Shown here piece after piece: positions 15,514 through 24,436 of a stretch of 64,000 nucleotides of DNA. Below the pieces are notes generated by a model that was not told the origin of the DNA, did not search any database, and was given only the letters and a program-made list of their open reading frames with translations. Made by a program: the position numbers and the translations under genes. The stretch is from Promicromonospora sp. AC04. GTDB taxonomy: Bacteria; Actinomycetota; Actinomycetes; Actinomycetales; Cellulomonadaceae. Numbering within the stretch: the first letter of the stretch is position 1; every line of letters starts with the position of its first letter. The stretch lies in the NCBI RefSeq assembly GCF_003058225.1, contig NZ_QBUG01000011.1, forward strand, positions 124,001 to 188,000, written 5' to 3'.

Positions 15514-17247
15514 ATGACCAATGTTGCCGAGACCATCGTCGAGATCATCCAGGACGCGGGGGTCGAGCGGGTCTACGGCCTGCCGGGCGACTCGCTGAAC
15601 GGGTTCACCGACGCCATCCGGCGCAGCGACGAGGTCACCTGGCAGCACGTGCGGCACGAGGAGGCGGCGGCGTTCGCGGCGGCCGCGGAGAGCGCGCTGA
15701 CCGGTGAGCTCACGGTCTGCGCGGGGAGCTGCGGGCCGGGCAACCTGCACCTGATCAACGGGCTCTACGACGCCAACCGGAGCCGGGTGCCCGTGCTCGC
15801 GATCGCCGCGCACATCCCGACGGCCGAGATCGGCAGCACCTACTTCCAGGAGACGCACCCGCAGGAGCTCTTCCGCGAGTGCAGCGTCTACAGCGAGATG
15901 GTGAGCATTCCCGAGCAGCTGCCGCGCGTGCTGGAGATCGCGATGCGCACGGCAGTGGAGAGGCGCGGCGTCGCCGTCGTCGTCGTCCCGGGCGAGGTGT
16001 TCCTGGCCGAGAGCGCGGGGCGCAGGAGGTCGACGCCGATCCGGGCGACGCAGAGCGTCGTCGTCCCGGGCGAGCACGAGCTGGGGATCGCGGCACAGAT
16101 CCTGAACTCGGCGAAGAAGGTGACGATCCTGGGCGGCGCGGGCACCGAGGGTGCCCACGAGCAGGTGCTCCGGATCGCCGAGAAGCTGAAGGCGCCGATC
16201 GTGCACGCGATGCGCGGCAAGGAGTTCCTGGAGTACGACAACCCCTACGACGTCGGTATGACCGGGCTGCTCGGCTTCGCCTCGGGCTACCGTGCCATGG
16301 AGAGCTGCGACGCGCTGCTCATGCTCGGTACCGACTTTCCCTACCAGCAGTTCTATCCGTCGAAGGCGCAGATCGTGCAGGTCGACGTCCGCGGCGAGCA
16401 GCTCGGCCGGCGTACGCCGATCGACCTCGGCCTGGTGGGCGACGTCGGCGACACCGTCGAGGCGCTGCTGCCCCGGCTGGACGACCGGAGAAACCGCAGG
16501 CACCTCGACACCTCGCTCAAGCACTACGCGAAGGCGCGCAAGGACCTCGACGAGCTCGCCGACAACGACCGCAACCGCGAGCCGATCCACCCTCAGTACG
16601 TCGCGCGGCTGGTGAGCGAGCTGGCGAGCGACGACGCGGTGTTCATCCCCGACGTCGGCTCCCCCGTGATCTGGGCGGCCCGCTATCTGACGATGAACGG
16701 CAGGCGCCGGCTGATCGGGTCGTTCAACCACGGAACGATGGCGAACGCTCTCCCCCACGCCATCGGCGCCCAGTCGGCGTTCCCGTCCCGGCAGGTGGTC
16801 GCGCTCGCGGGCGACGGCGGGCTCGGGATGCTGCTGGGCGAGCTGCTGACCATCCGGCAGAACAAGCTGCCCGTGAAGGTGGTCGTTTTCAACAACTCCT
16901 CGCTGAACTTCGTCGAGGTGGAGATGAAGGCCGCCGGCTTCGTGAACTTCGGCACCCAGCTCGACAACCCGAACTTCGCGGACGTCGCGAACGCGATGGG
17001 GATCCACGGCCGGCGGGTCGAGAAGCCCGACGACCTCGAGGGTGCCCTGCGTGCGGCGTTCGAGCACGACGGCCCGGCGCTGGTGGACGTCGTGACGGCC
17101 CGCCAGGAGCTGTCGATCCCGCCGGCGATCTCGGCCCAGCAGGTCAAGGGCTTCACGCTGTACGCGATCCGCACGATCATGTCGGGGCGCGGCGACGAGC
17201 TCGTCGACCTCGCAGACACCAACGTCTTCCGGCGCCTGTTCGACTGA
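15514..17247 (+). CDS. poxB: Pyruvate dehydrogenase (quinone) / pyruvate oxidase
   Basis: The 577-residue ThDP- and FAD-dependent enzyme resembles PoxB. It has the catalytic glutamate E50 (VRHEEAAAF), a central FAD/nucleotide domain, and the ThDP motif from GDGG (433-436) to NN (460-461). It decarboxylates pyruvate oxidatively to acetate and CO2, passing electrons to the quinone pool at the membrane. The C-terminal residues TLYAIRTIMSGRGDELVDL correspond to the membrane-association region. It stands alone, closed by a strong hairpin. The L-fucose locus further on yields pyruvate and lactate, which this enzyme could help drain; that link is inference. Confidence 0.92.
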   Translation: MTNVAETIVEIIQDAGVERVYGLPGDSLNGFTDAIRRSDEVTWQHVRHEEAAAFAAAAESALTGELTVCAGSCGPGNLHLINGLYDANRSRVPVLAIAAHIPTAEIGSTYFQETHPQELFRECSVYSEMVSIPEQLPRVLEIAMRTAVERRGVAVVVVPGEVFLAESAGRRRSTPIRATQSVVVPGEHELGIAAQILNSAKKVTILGGAGTEGAHEQVLRIAEKLKAPIVHAMRGKEFLEYDNPYDVGMTGLLGFASGYRAMESCDALLMLGTDFPYQQFYPSKAQIVQVDVRGEQLGRRTPIDLGLVGDVGDTVEALLPRLDDRRNRRHLDTSLKHYAKARKDLDELADNDRNREPIHPQYVARLVSELASDDAVFIPDVGSPVIWAARYLTMNGRRRLIGSFNHGTMANALPHAIGAQSAFPSRQVVALAGDGGLGMLLGELLTIRQNKLPVKVVVFNNSSLNFVEVEMKAAGFVNFGTQLDNPNFADVANAMGIHGRRVEKPDDLEGALRAAFEHDGPALVDVVTARQELSIPPAISAQQVKGFTLYAIRTIMSGRGDELVDLADTNVFRRLFD

Positions 17248-17260
17248 TCGCAGCCACGAC

Positions 17261-17296
17261 GGCGCGACCCCCGGGCGGAGGCCCGGGGGTCGCGCC
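17261..17296. terminator. Strong bidirectional terminator hairpin
   Basis: A perfect 16-bp stem (GGCGCGACCCCCGGGC and its complement) with a four-base GGAG loop lies between the convergent poxB and SDR genes, 13 bases after the poxB stop and 12 bases from the SDR stop. Confidence 0.85.
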
Positions 17297-17308
17297 TCGT
17301 CTCCGGCG

Positions 17309-18106
17309 TCAGATCGACTGTTCGGTGGGCAGGATGGTGATCTCGGTCAGGTTGACGTGCTTCGGCACGGCGGCCATGAATGCGACCGTCTCGGCGACGT
17401 CCGCCGACTGCAGGACGTCGATCTGCGTGATGAGGTCGGCCATCAGCTTGCTGGCCGCCGGGTCGGTCACGTGGTCCGGCAGCTCCGTGTCGACCATGCC
17501 GGGCTCGATGGTCGCGACCCGGACCTTCTTGCGGCCGAGCTCCGTGCGCAGCAGCTTCGAGAGCTGCGTGACGTACGCCTTCGTGGCCGAGTACACCTGG
17601 AACCCCTCGAGGATCCGGACGGCCGCGATAGAGGACGTGGTGATCAGGTCAGCCGGGCGACCGGCGGCGGCAGCGGCCTCGAGCGGGCGGACGAACGCCT
17701 GGACGGTGTTCATGACCCCGCCGACGTTCGTGCTCAGCTGGGTGTCCCAGTCGTCCACCGCGAGGTCGGTGATCCCCGCGATGAGCTGGACCCCCGCGTT
17801 GGCGAAGACCAGGTCGACCTGGCCGAGCTCCTGCTCGATGCGCTCGGCGGCCCGGAGGACGGCGGCGCGGTCGGTCACGTCGGTCGGGATCGCCAGGGCG
17901 GTGCCGCCGGCGGCCCGGATGCGGTCCTCCAGGGCGTCGAGCCGCTCGCCGCGGCGGGCGATGAGAGCGACGGAGGCGCCGAGCTGCGCGAACCGGAGCG
18001 CCGTCGCCTCCCCGATGCCGCTCGAAGCGCCCGTGACGACCGCGACGCGGCCGGCCAGCGGGGTGCCGGTGAGGATCTGGGCTGTGTTGTTCTGTGTGGT
18101 GTTCAT
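17309..18106 (-). CDS. Short-chain dehydrogenase/reductase (SDR)
   Basis: The protein, about 265 residues, is a classical SDR: TGASSGIGEAT nucleotide-binding motif, NAGVQ (NAG motif), S of TTSSIAAV, and YSATKAYV (YxxxK). It should use NADP(H) or NAD(H) on an unknown carbonyl or alcohol. ATG at 18106 is chosen; a GTG at 18121 with AGGACG upstream would add five residues. It diverges from an XRE-type regulator across about 110 bases. In actinobacteria this exact SDR plus MmyB-type XRE pairing is common, and the regulator probably controls the SDR. Confidence 0.88.
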   Translation of the reverse strand: MNTTQNNTAQILTGTPLAGRVAVVTGASSGIGEATALRFAQLGASVALIARRGERLDALEDRIRAAGGTALAIPTDVTDRAAVLRAAERIEQELGQVDLVFANAGVQLIAGITDLAVDDWDTQLSTNVGGVMNTVQAFVRPLEAAAAAGRPADLITTSSIAAVRILEGFQVYSATKAYVTQLSKLLRTELGRKKVRVATIEPGMVDTELPDHVTDPAASKLMADLITQIDVLQSADVAETVAFMAAVPKHVNLTEITILPTEQSI

Positions 18107-18214
18107 GGCAGCAACACTCACCCCGTCCTGGAGAATGAGGGAGGCCGCGAGACGGCCCCCCTCGTGGGAAGCACCGCCGTCGGGCCCGCCGCATCCACTT
18201 CTACACTTCGTGAC

Positions 18215-18991
18215 ATGGGAGGAAGCGAGCTGGGCGACTTCTTGCGGACCCGACGGTCGAAGCTGCGGCCGCAGGAGCTCGGGCTACCGCCGGGAGAGCA
18301 CCGGAGGGTGCCCGGTCTGCGCCGCGAGGAGGTCGCGATCGACGCGGGCCTCAGCGTCGACTTCTACCGGCGTCTTGAGCAGGGCCGCGAACCGCATCCT
18401 TCCGAGCGTGTGCTGTCCGCACTGACCCGGACGCTCCGGCTGGACGTCCACGAGCAGCGACACCTCTACGCCCTGGCGGGAGTTGCGTGGCGGCTGAACG
18501 AACGGGTCTACCTCAGCGCCGTCCCGGGTGAGCTGCTCACCCTGCTCGACTCGTGGCGCGAGGCGGGAGCGATCGTGCTCGACCCCGTACTCGACGTCCT
18601 GGCGATGAACGAGAAGGCCGAGGAGCTCTTCGACGGTTTCGCCGACACGTCCAACCTGCTCGAGATGGTCTTCCTCGACCCGGAGGGCCGTCGGTTCTTC
18701 GTCGACTGGGAGGCGTCCGCGGAGGCGACGGTGGCGAACCTGCGGGCCAGCGCGGACTTCGCAGCGACGCCGGCCCGGCAGGTCGAGCTGCTCGACCAGC
18801 TGCGCGCGGGCAGCCCGGAGTTCCCGGCGATCTGGGCCAAGCACGACGTACGCCCCAAGACGCACGAGACCAAGCTGCTGCGCCATCACTCCCGAGGGCT
18901 GCTGACGGCTGAGTTCCACGCGTTCAACGTCGCTAGCGTCCCTGGCTATCTGCTGTTCGTCTACAACGAGCGAGCCGCGGAATCAGACTGA
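18215..18991 (+). CDS. XRE family regulator with MmyB-like ligand-binding domain
   Basis: The 258-residue protein has an N-terminal helix-turn-helix of the XRE family (GDFLRTRRSKLRP, then LRREEVAIDAGLSVDFYRRL). A C-terminal MmyB-type PAS-like domain follows (VLDVLAMNEKAEELF to LLFVYNER), which in relatives can bind a fatty acid. TACACT (18202-18207) lies seven bases before the ATG, so translation is probably leaderless. It faces the SDR gene, its likely target. Confidence 0.9.
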   Translation: MGGSELGDFLRTRRSKLRPQELGLPPGEHRRVPGLRREEVAIDAGLSVDFYRRLEQGREPHPSERVLSALTRTLRLDVHEQRHLYALAGVAWRLNERVYLSAVPGELLTLLDSWREAGAIVLDPVLDVLAMNEKAEELFDGFADTSNLLEMVFLDPEGRRFFVDWEASAEATVANLRASADFAATPARQVELLDQLRAGSPEFPAIWAKHDVRPKTHETKLLRHHSRGLLTAEFHAFNVASVPGYLLFVYNERAAESD

Positions 18992-19049
18992 CGCGCCGTC
19001 GACCCACTACGGCCGGCGCTCGTGTCAGTGGCTCGTGCAAGCATCAGGT

Positions 19050-19451
19050 ATGGACTCCATACAGCTCCTTCGCCCTGATGGGCTCGTCTCGAGCCCGGCC
19101 TTCAGCCACGTCGCGATCGTGCCGCCCGGTGCCACCACGATCTACGTCGGCGGTCAGAACGCCGTCGACGCCGACGGCTCGATCATCGGCGTCGACGACG
19201 TGGCCGTACAGTCCGCCCGTGCCCTGGAGAACGCGGGGACCGCGCTCGCCGCGGCCGGCGCCACCTTCGCCGACGTCGTGCAGTGGACCGTGCTCTTCGT
19301 CGACGGTGTTGATCTCGCCGCAGCGTACGGGGCGATCGCTCCGATGCTCGCGTCCGACGAACCGCCCCTGGTGCTCGGTGCGCGGGTCGCCGGGCTGGGG
19401 GTGCCGGGCGCACTCATCGAGGTCAGCGCGATCGCCGCCGTGCTGCGATAA
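19050..19451 (+). CDS. Rid (YjgF/YER057c/UK114) family protein
   Basis: The 133-residue protein has the trimeric Rid fold: FSHVAIVPPGATTIYVGGQ at the N-terminus and the C-terminal core VPGALIEVSAIAAVL. Archetypal RidA deaminates reactive enamine/imine intermediates; the key arginine of that subgroup would lie in the GARVAGLGVPGALIE region, but the motif is not the canonical RidA one, so this is better called Rid-like. The ATG at 19050 gives the family's usual length. It is a single gene. Confidence 0.8.
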   Translation: MDSIQLLRPDGLVSSPAFSHVAIVPPGATTIYVGGQNAVDADGSIIGVDDVAVQSARALENAGTALAAAGATFADVVQWTVLFVDGVDLAAAYGAIAPMLASDEPPLVLGARVAGLGVPGALIEVSAIAAVLR

Positions 19452-19493
19452 GGGTCCGCTCCTCCTCCGGACGCGGGCCTGCGGTTGCCGTAC

Positions 19494-19912
19494 TCAGACG
19501 GTCGTGTACTGGTAGGCCGAGGCCTCCCACGTGCCGTCGTAGTTTCGCCAGACGAACTGCCACCGGATCTCGTGCCCCTCAGGGAAGTTCTTGTTGCAGG
19601 CGGTCCATCCGGCATCGAAGCCCTGCTGGTCGATGCACTGACCCGAGCGGTCACCGTCCAGGTCGGTCCAGGTCACGAACGGTGAGGAGCCGTCCTTTAG
19701 GCCGTCCTTGATCCAGATGAGGTCGCCGTACGGTTGCACGCATGCCGTGTAGCGGTCGACGGATGCACAGTCCTTCGGGTGCGAGGAGTAGGACCTCGGC
19801 TCGGTGTAGTTGACCTCGTAGTCCGCTGCCTGAGCCGAAGTGACGGGGCGAGAACGGACCCCAGGACAACGATGGCTGCCACCGCAGCAGCCCTGACGTG
19901 TGTGCGAATCAT
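19494..19912 (-). pseudogene. Secreted cysteine-containing small protein with a frameshift after the signal peptide
   Basis: From the ATG at 19912 one frame encodes a clear signal peptide, MIRTHVRAAAVAAIVVLGS then VLAP. At a four-C run (19845-19848) the continuation SAQAADYEVNYTEPRSYSS, CASVDRYTAC, GDLIWIKDGLKDG and YDGTWEASAYQYTTV lies in another frame and has no start of its own. Restoring one base in the C run would give VLAP-VTSAQAADYE with a good cleavage site, so the intact gene would encode a secreted protein of about 139 residues with four cysteines. Either this strain carries an inactivating frameshift or the run was misread. I do not recognise the mature domain. Confidence 0.6.
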
Positions 19913-20044
19913 GTGACTCCTTTGCCGTACCTGATGAAGCGGGGAACCTCCTGGTAGGAGGACGCTTTCAGCACCGATACAAAATGTAGGTAGGCACGGT
20001 TGCAGGAAACTTGTGCGCGGCTTGCAGGCGCGAGGGGAGACGGT

Positions 20045-21100
20045 ATGACGAACGAGCTCAGGACCGAATCAGGCGGCCTCGCCGGCCGCAACCACCTGCT
20101 GCGGCTCGGGGCGCCGCGCGACACGTCGGCGGTGCGGCACCTGGTGACCTTCCTCGTGGCGAGCGTCGTGACCGTCCTCGCCACACGGGCCTACCTCGCC
20201 GCGACGGGCTATCCGCAGATCGGCGGGGGCGGGCTGCACCTCGCCCACGTCCTGTGGGGCGGGCTCCTCATGGCGCTGGCGATGATGCTGCTGCTGTCGT
20301 ACGTCGGCCCGGTGCCGCGGTCGCTCGGCGCGATGCTCGGCGGCGTCGGCTTCGGACTGTTCATCGACGAGGTCGGCAAGTTCGTCACCTCCGACAACGA
20401 CTACTTCTACGCGCCCACCGCCGCGATCATCTACTTCGTCACCGTGCTGCTCGTGCTGATCGTCGAGGGGCTGCACGGCCGCCGGGCGCACCACCCGGCC
20501 GAGTACCTCGCCGTGGCGGCCGACCGGCTCGCCGCGGGCCTGGCCGGCGGATTTACACCGGCCGCCCGCGAGGAGGCACGCACGCTCGCCGCCAAGGGCG
20601 CCGGCGAGCCCGGCGCAAGCCTGGTCGCCGAGCTGGTCGAGGCCGTGCCCGACGACGACGCGGACGTACCCGACCTGGTCCGCAGCGCCGTCGACCGCGT
20701 GGTCCGGTGGCTGGACGCGCTCGTGGACCGGGCGTGGGCTGCCTGGCTGGTGATCTCCGCCCTCCTGCTCGTGTGCGCGGCCGAGGCGACAGTGGGCGTG
20801 CGCGTCGCGAGCGGGCTGGTGCCCGGGCTGCCGGAGTGGACCGGCTTCGCGATCCTCGCGGCCGTCGGGGTCTCCGTCGCGCTGCTGGCCACCGGCGTCG
20901 TCGTCGGCCGGCGGAACCGGCTGAGCGGCGCGGTCTGGGTGCGCCGCGCGGTGCTCATCAGCCTGCTGTTCACCCAGCTCCTGGTGTTCCGGGCAGTGCG
21001 GTGGACGGCGGCGTTCGGGCTGCTCCTGGACGTGCTGGCCTTCATGGCGCTGGAGGTGGCGCTCCGCGAGGAGCGGATGGTGAAGGCGCGCGGCGCCTGA
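20045..21100 (+). CDS. Polytopic membrane protein of unknown function
   Basis: A predicted 351-residue protein. Four N-terminal membrane segments (for example HLVTFLVASVVTVLATRAYL and HVLWGGLLMALAMMLLLSYV) are followed by a soluble stretch of about 90 residues (HPAEYLAVAADRLAAGLAG to RVVRWLDALVD). Four C-terminal segments follow. GFGLFIDEVGKFVTSDNDYF between the third and fourth segments is a striking polar-acidic loop that may be functional. GGGGAGA precedes the ATG at 20045. I have seen similar uncharacterised proteins in actinobacteria but know no function. Confidence 0.75.
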   Translation: MTNELRTESGGLAGRNHLLRLGAPRDTSAVRHLVTFLVASVVTVLATRAYLAATGYPQIGGGGLHLAHVLWGGLLMALAMMLLLSYVGPVPRSLGAMLGGVGFGLFIDEVGKFVTSDNDYFYAPTAAIIYFVTVLLVLIVEGLHGRRAHHPAEYLAVAADRLAAGLAGGFTPAAREEARTLAAKGAGEPGASLVAELVEAVPDDDADVPDLVRSAVDRVVRWLDALVDRAWAAWLVISALLLVCAAEATVGVRVASGLVPGLPEWTGFAILAAVGVSVALLATGVVVGRRNRLSGAVWVRRAVLISLLFTQLLVFRAVRWTAAFGLLLDVLAFMALEVALREERMVKARGA

Positions 21101-21134
21101 GTCGTAGCCCGCCCCGCCCGTGAGCCACCCAGTT

Positions 21135-21159
21135 GATGATCCATATCATCCTGTTGACG
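21135..21159. promoter_or_regulatory. Inverted repeat next to a TTGACG -35 element upstream of the beta-propeller gene
   Basis: GATGAT-CCAT-ATCATC (21135-21150) is a perfect six-base-arm inverted repeat. It is directly followed by TTGACG (21154-21159), a good -35 hexamer, with AAAGAT as a weak -10 seventeen bases on. It lies about 110 bases before the propeller gene and looks like an operator for that promoter. Confidence 0.45.
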
Positions 21160-21267
21160 GCCGGACATCGCAGGTCAAAGATTCGACTCCGATTGGTCCG
21201 GCGCGGTTCTTCGCGCCGTCGCGCACGGGAGCGCGGCGGCGGCCGCCCGGGCCGGACTGGAGTCGTC

Positions 21268-22260
21268 ATGGAAGCAGACCGCAAGCTCGTCCTGGACCGG
21301 CGAACCCTGATCCTCGGCGCGGCAACCCTCGGCTCGGCCGCCGCCCTGGGCATCGCGACGGCGGGCAGCGCGACGCCGGCCGCCGCGGCGGTGCCGGGCT
21401 TCCCGGCCTTCACCCGCCTGGGCGCGGCCCTGGACAAGTCCGCGCTCGCCTACAACCCCACCAACGAGATCATCTTCCCCTCGATCCGAAACGTCGCCGG
21501 GAAGGTCCAGAACCCCCTGGGCAACTGGTACATGTACTACGCGCCGCACGACCCGCCCGGCGGGATCTGCCTCGCGTACGCCGACTCCCTCGAGGGCCCG
21601 TGGCGGGAGTACTCGGGCAACCCGATCATCTCCCGCACCTGGTCGCCGCACTACTCGGTCAGCCACGTCTCGAGCCCGCACGCGGTGTGGAACGCCGCGG
21701 ACGGCCGGATCTACCTGTACTTCCACGGGGAGAACACCACCACGAGGGTCGCGACGTCGGCCGACGGGCGGAACTTCACCTACGGCGGCACGGTGCTCAC
21801 CACCGGGATGCTGCCCTCGAACGTCACTGAGAGCTCGTACGCCCGGGTGTTCCCGCACCCGACCAAGTCCGACACCCACATCATGCTGTTCATGGGCATG
21901 CAGGCCGGGACCCGCAAGATCTTCATCGGGTGGTCGAACCGGCTGGCCTCGGGCTGGCAGTTCAAGCAGGACCCGCTGATCTCGCCGGCCGCGGGCGAGG
22001 GCGGCCAGCTCTCGGGGGCCCACTACTGGTCGCGCAACGGCGGCGGCCACGTGGTCTACCACAGCGGCGCGGGCACCATCCATGTCGCCGACGTCGGCAC
22101 GAGCTTCGACCGCGAGAACCACCTCGGCGTCCTGTACTCCGAGCCGGTCGCGACCCGGGCCGCGGCTCCCAGCTTCGCCGAAGAAGACGGCCGCCTCTAT
22201 ATGTTCTACGAGGCAGGACAGCGCGCGAACACCAACATCGCAATCGCACGAACCGCCTGA
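21268..22260 (+). CDS. Secreted five-bladed beta-propeller protein (GH43/GH130-like), Tat signal
   Basis: The 330-residue protein starts with a twin-arginine-type leader (DRRTLILGAATLGSAAALG, cleavage near SATPAAAA). Five propeller blades follow with repeating motifs such as GNWYMYYAPHD, GICLAYADSLEGPW, GRIYLYFHGE, and the closing GRLYMFYEAGQRANTNIAIA. The blade pattern resembles GH43/GH32-like glycosidases, but the catalytic Asp/Glu set cannot be assigned with confidence. The ATG at 21268 has GGAG upstream. Its place ahead of a sugar ABC importer and a beta-galactosidase suggests it binds or trims the same glycan outside the cell. It ends in a strong terminator, so it is a separate transcript. 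Confidence 0.75.
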   Translation: MEADRKLVLDRRTLILGAATLGSAAALGIATAGSATPAAAAVPGFPAFTRLGAALDKSALAYNPTNEIIFPSIRNVAGKVQNPLGNWYMYYAPHDPPGGICLAYADSLEGPWREYSGNPIISRTWSPHYSVSHVSSPHAVWNAADGRIYLYFHGENTTTRVATSADGRNFTYGGTVLTTGMLPSNVTESSYARVFPHPTKSDTHIMLFMGMQAGTRKIFIGWSNRLASGWQFKQDPLISPAAGEGGQLSGAHYWSRNGGGHVVYHSGAGTIHVADVGTSFDRENHLGVLYSEPVATRAAAPSFAEEDGRLYMFYEAGQRANTNIAIARTA

Positions 22261-22272
22261 CCACACCCCGAT

Positions 22273-22302
22273 CCGGCCCGGCTCCAGGAGGAGCCGGGCC
22301 GG
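22273..22302 (+). terminator. Terminator hairpin after the propeller gene
   Basis: A perfect 13-bp stem (CCGGCCCGGCTCC with its complement) and a four-base AGGA loop starts 12 bases after the stop codon. Confidence 0.8.
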
Positions 22303-22348
22303 CTCCGTGTCTCGGGGATCGCCTGCGAGGCGGCCCGTCACACGCCAC

Positions 22349-22360
22349 GTTAACGCTAAC
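22349..22360. promoter_or_regulatory. Probable operator of the galactoside ABC/beta-galactosidase operon
   Basis: GTTAACGCTAAC is a 12-base near-palindrome with central CG, the shape of LacI- or ROK-type sugar operators, 80 bases upstream of the first permease. The only local repressor is the ROK protein encoded at the end of the operon, so it is the leading candidate. A LacI protein elsewhere is possible. Confidence 0.5.
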
Positions 22361-22440
22361 ATCGTGATCGTTTCGTGACCCCCAGGGGGTACCGCCCGAA
22401 TTAAATCGACGGTTAGGTTTAGCCGCGTTACAACCCGGCG

Positions 22441-23469
22441 GTGTCAGCGACGAGGCTGGCCCCGGACCGCAGAGAGGCGGTTGCAGTGGCGACGCAGGCG
22501 AACGTGGCGAGGCAGGTGCGCGGTGGGCGGTACGAGCCCCTGCCGGCACGAAGTCGGAAGTCGCTGCTGAGACGGATCGGCGACAACAGGACGCTGCTCC
22601 TCATGTGCCTCCCGGCCATCGTCTTCTTCCTCGTCTTCAGCTACGCCCCCATGCCAGGGGTGTGGATCGCGTTCACGAACTTCAACTACCGGGACGGGAT
22701 CTTCGGGAGCCCGTTCGTGGGGCTGAGGAACTTCGAGTTCCTGATCCAGTCCGGGCAGCTGTGGCTGCTCACCAAGAACACGATCCTCTACAACGTGGCC
22801 TTCATCGTCCTCGGGAACATCCTGCAGATCGCGCTGGCGATCATGCTGAACGAGATCAGGTCGAAGTACTTCAAGAAGATCAGCCAGGCCGCGATGTTCC
22901 TGCCGTACTTCATCTCGGTGGTCCTCGTCGGCGTCATCGCGTTCAACCTGCTGAACTACGACACCGGCGTCGTCAACGCGCTGATCGAGCAGTCCGGCGG
23001 GGACCCGCTCAAGATCTACAGCATGGCCGGCCTCTGGCCGATCATCATCATTCTCTTCTGGCTCTGGCAGAGCACCGGATACGGCTCCATCGTCTACTTC
23101 GCCGCGATCATGGGAATCGACAACTCCCTGTTCGAGGCCGCGGCGATCGACGGGGCATCGGCCTGGCAGCGCATCCGGTACATCATTCTCCCGAGCCTGA
23201 AGCCCACGTTCATCATTCTTCTCCTGTTCTCGCTGGGCGGGATCATGTCGGGGAACTTCGGCCTGTTCTGGAACCTGGTCGGGAACAATGCCGCCCTCTT
23301 CCAGACGACCGACATCATCGAGACGTCCGTGTACCGGATGATCATCTCCCAGAACAATTTCACGTCGTCCACGGCGGTGGGGCTGTACCAGTCCCTTTTC
23401 GGATTCGCCCTGGTCATGACGTGCAACTACGTCGTGCGAAAGATCAACGAAGACTATGCGCTGTTCTGA
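22441..23469 (+). CDS. Carbohydrate ABC transporter permease, LplB type
   Basis: The 342-residue inner-membrane protein has six membrane segments (the first LLLMCLPAIVFFLVFSYAPM). The permease EAA loop is EAAAIDGASAWQRIRYIILP (20 residues), which docks the ATPase. The N-terminal NFNYRDGIFGSPFVGLRNF is typical of LplB/YtcP-system importers for oligosaccharides. The GTG at 22441 is used; another GTG at 22486 is possible. No ATPase gene is in the locus, as is usual for actinobacterial CUT1 systems that share an MsiK-type ATPase. It forms an operon with the next genes. Confidence 0.88.
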   Translation: MSATRLAPDRREAVAVATQANVARQVRGGRYEPLPARSRKSLLRRIGDNRTLLLMCLPAIVFFLVFSYAPMPGVWIAFTNFNYRDGIFGSPFVGLRNFEFLIQSGQLWLLTKNTILYNVAFIVLGNILQIALAIMLNEIRSKYFKKISQAAMFLPYFISVVLVGVIAFNLLNYDTGVVNALIEQSGGDPLKIYSMAGLWPIIIILFWLWQSTGYGSIVYFAAIMGIDNSLFEAAAIDGASAWQRIRYIILPSLKPTFIILLLFSLGGIMSGNFGLFWNLVGNNAALFQTTDIIETSVYRMIISQNNFTSSTAVGLYQSLFGFALVMTCNYVVRKINEDYALF

Positions 23470-23496
23470 CAGAAGAGACGGAAAAGAGGGTACGAG

Positions 23497-24417
23497 ATGA
23501 CTGCCGTCGTCGCGACGAAGCGACCGCGCAAGGTCAAGGCCGGCAAGGACGACCTCGTGCTGCGGGGTATCTCCTACCTCGGCGTCACGCTGTTCGCCGC
23601 ATTCTGCGCGTTGCCCTTCGTCTTCATCGTCTCGGCGTCGCTCTCCAGCGAGTCCGCGATCATGAGGGACGGGTTCGGGCTGCTGCCCAACGAGTTCACG
23701 TTCGCCGCCTACGAGTACATATTCAAGGCGCCCCAACAGATCATCGGCTCCTACGTCGTGACGATCACGATGACGGTCGCGGGCACCGCGCTCGGGCTGT
23801 TCATCATCGCCATGACGGGATATGCCTTGCAGCGCAAGGACTTCCCGTTCCGGAACGGCATATCGTTCTTCATCTACTTCACCACGCTGTTCTCCGCCGG
23901 GCTGGCGCCGACCTTCATCTGGATCTCGCGCTACCTCGAGCTGCGGGGGAGCTATCTGGCGGTATTCCTCCAGCTCCTGATGACCCCGTGGCTCATCATC
24001 CTGATGAAGAACTTCGTGCGGTCCGTGCCTCACGAGATCGTCGAGTCCGGAAAGGTCGACGGGGCGGGCGACTTCCGGATCTTTCTCCAGCTCGTGCTCC
24101 CGATGATGAAACCCGCGCTGGCCACCATCGGCCTTTTCCTGGCCCTCGGCTACTGGAACGAGTGGTACCTGTCCTCGCTCTATCTCGGCAGCACCGTGGA
24201 GTTCAAACCGCTCCAGTACCACCTGTACAACCTCATCAACACGGCGAACGCACTGCGCAATTCGGTGGCCGGCTCGAACGTCAGCATCACGGACCTGCCG
24301 AGCAACACCCTGAAGATGGCGAGCGCCGTCGTCGCGACCGGGCCGATCGTGCTCGTCTACCCCTTCGTCCAGAAGTACTTCGTCAGCGGGATCACGGTGG
24401 GGGCGGTGAAGGGCTGA
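23497..24417 (+). CDS. Carbohydrate ABC transporter permease, LplC/YtcP type
   Basis: The 306-residue second permease has six membrane segments and the EAA loop region EIVESGKVDGAGDFRIFLQL before VLPMMKPALA. The insertion between segments (NALRNSVAGSNVSITDLPSN) and the C-terminus FVQKYFVSGITVGAVKG are hallmarks of the LplC/YtcP subgroup that pairs with LplB. It starts 27 bases after the first permease. Together they should move an oligosaccharide delivered by the following lipoprotein. Confidence 0.9.
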   Translation: MTAVVATKRPRKVKAGKDDLVLRGISYLGVTLFAAFCALPFVFIVSASLSSESAIMRDGFGLLPNEFTFAAYEYIFKAPQQIIGSYVVTITMTVAGTALGLFIIAMTGYALQRKDFPFRNGISFFIYFTTLFSAGLAPTFIWISRYLELRGSYLAVFLQLLMTPWLIILMKNFVRSVPHEIVESGKVDGAGDFRIFLQLVLPMMKPALATIGLFLALGYWNEWYLSSLYLGSTVEFKPLQYHLYNLINTANALRNSVAGSNVSITDLPSNTLKMASAVVATGPIVLVYPFVQKYFVSGITVGAVKG

Positions 24418-24436
24418 CGATCGTCCGTCCGGGCGG

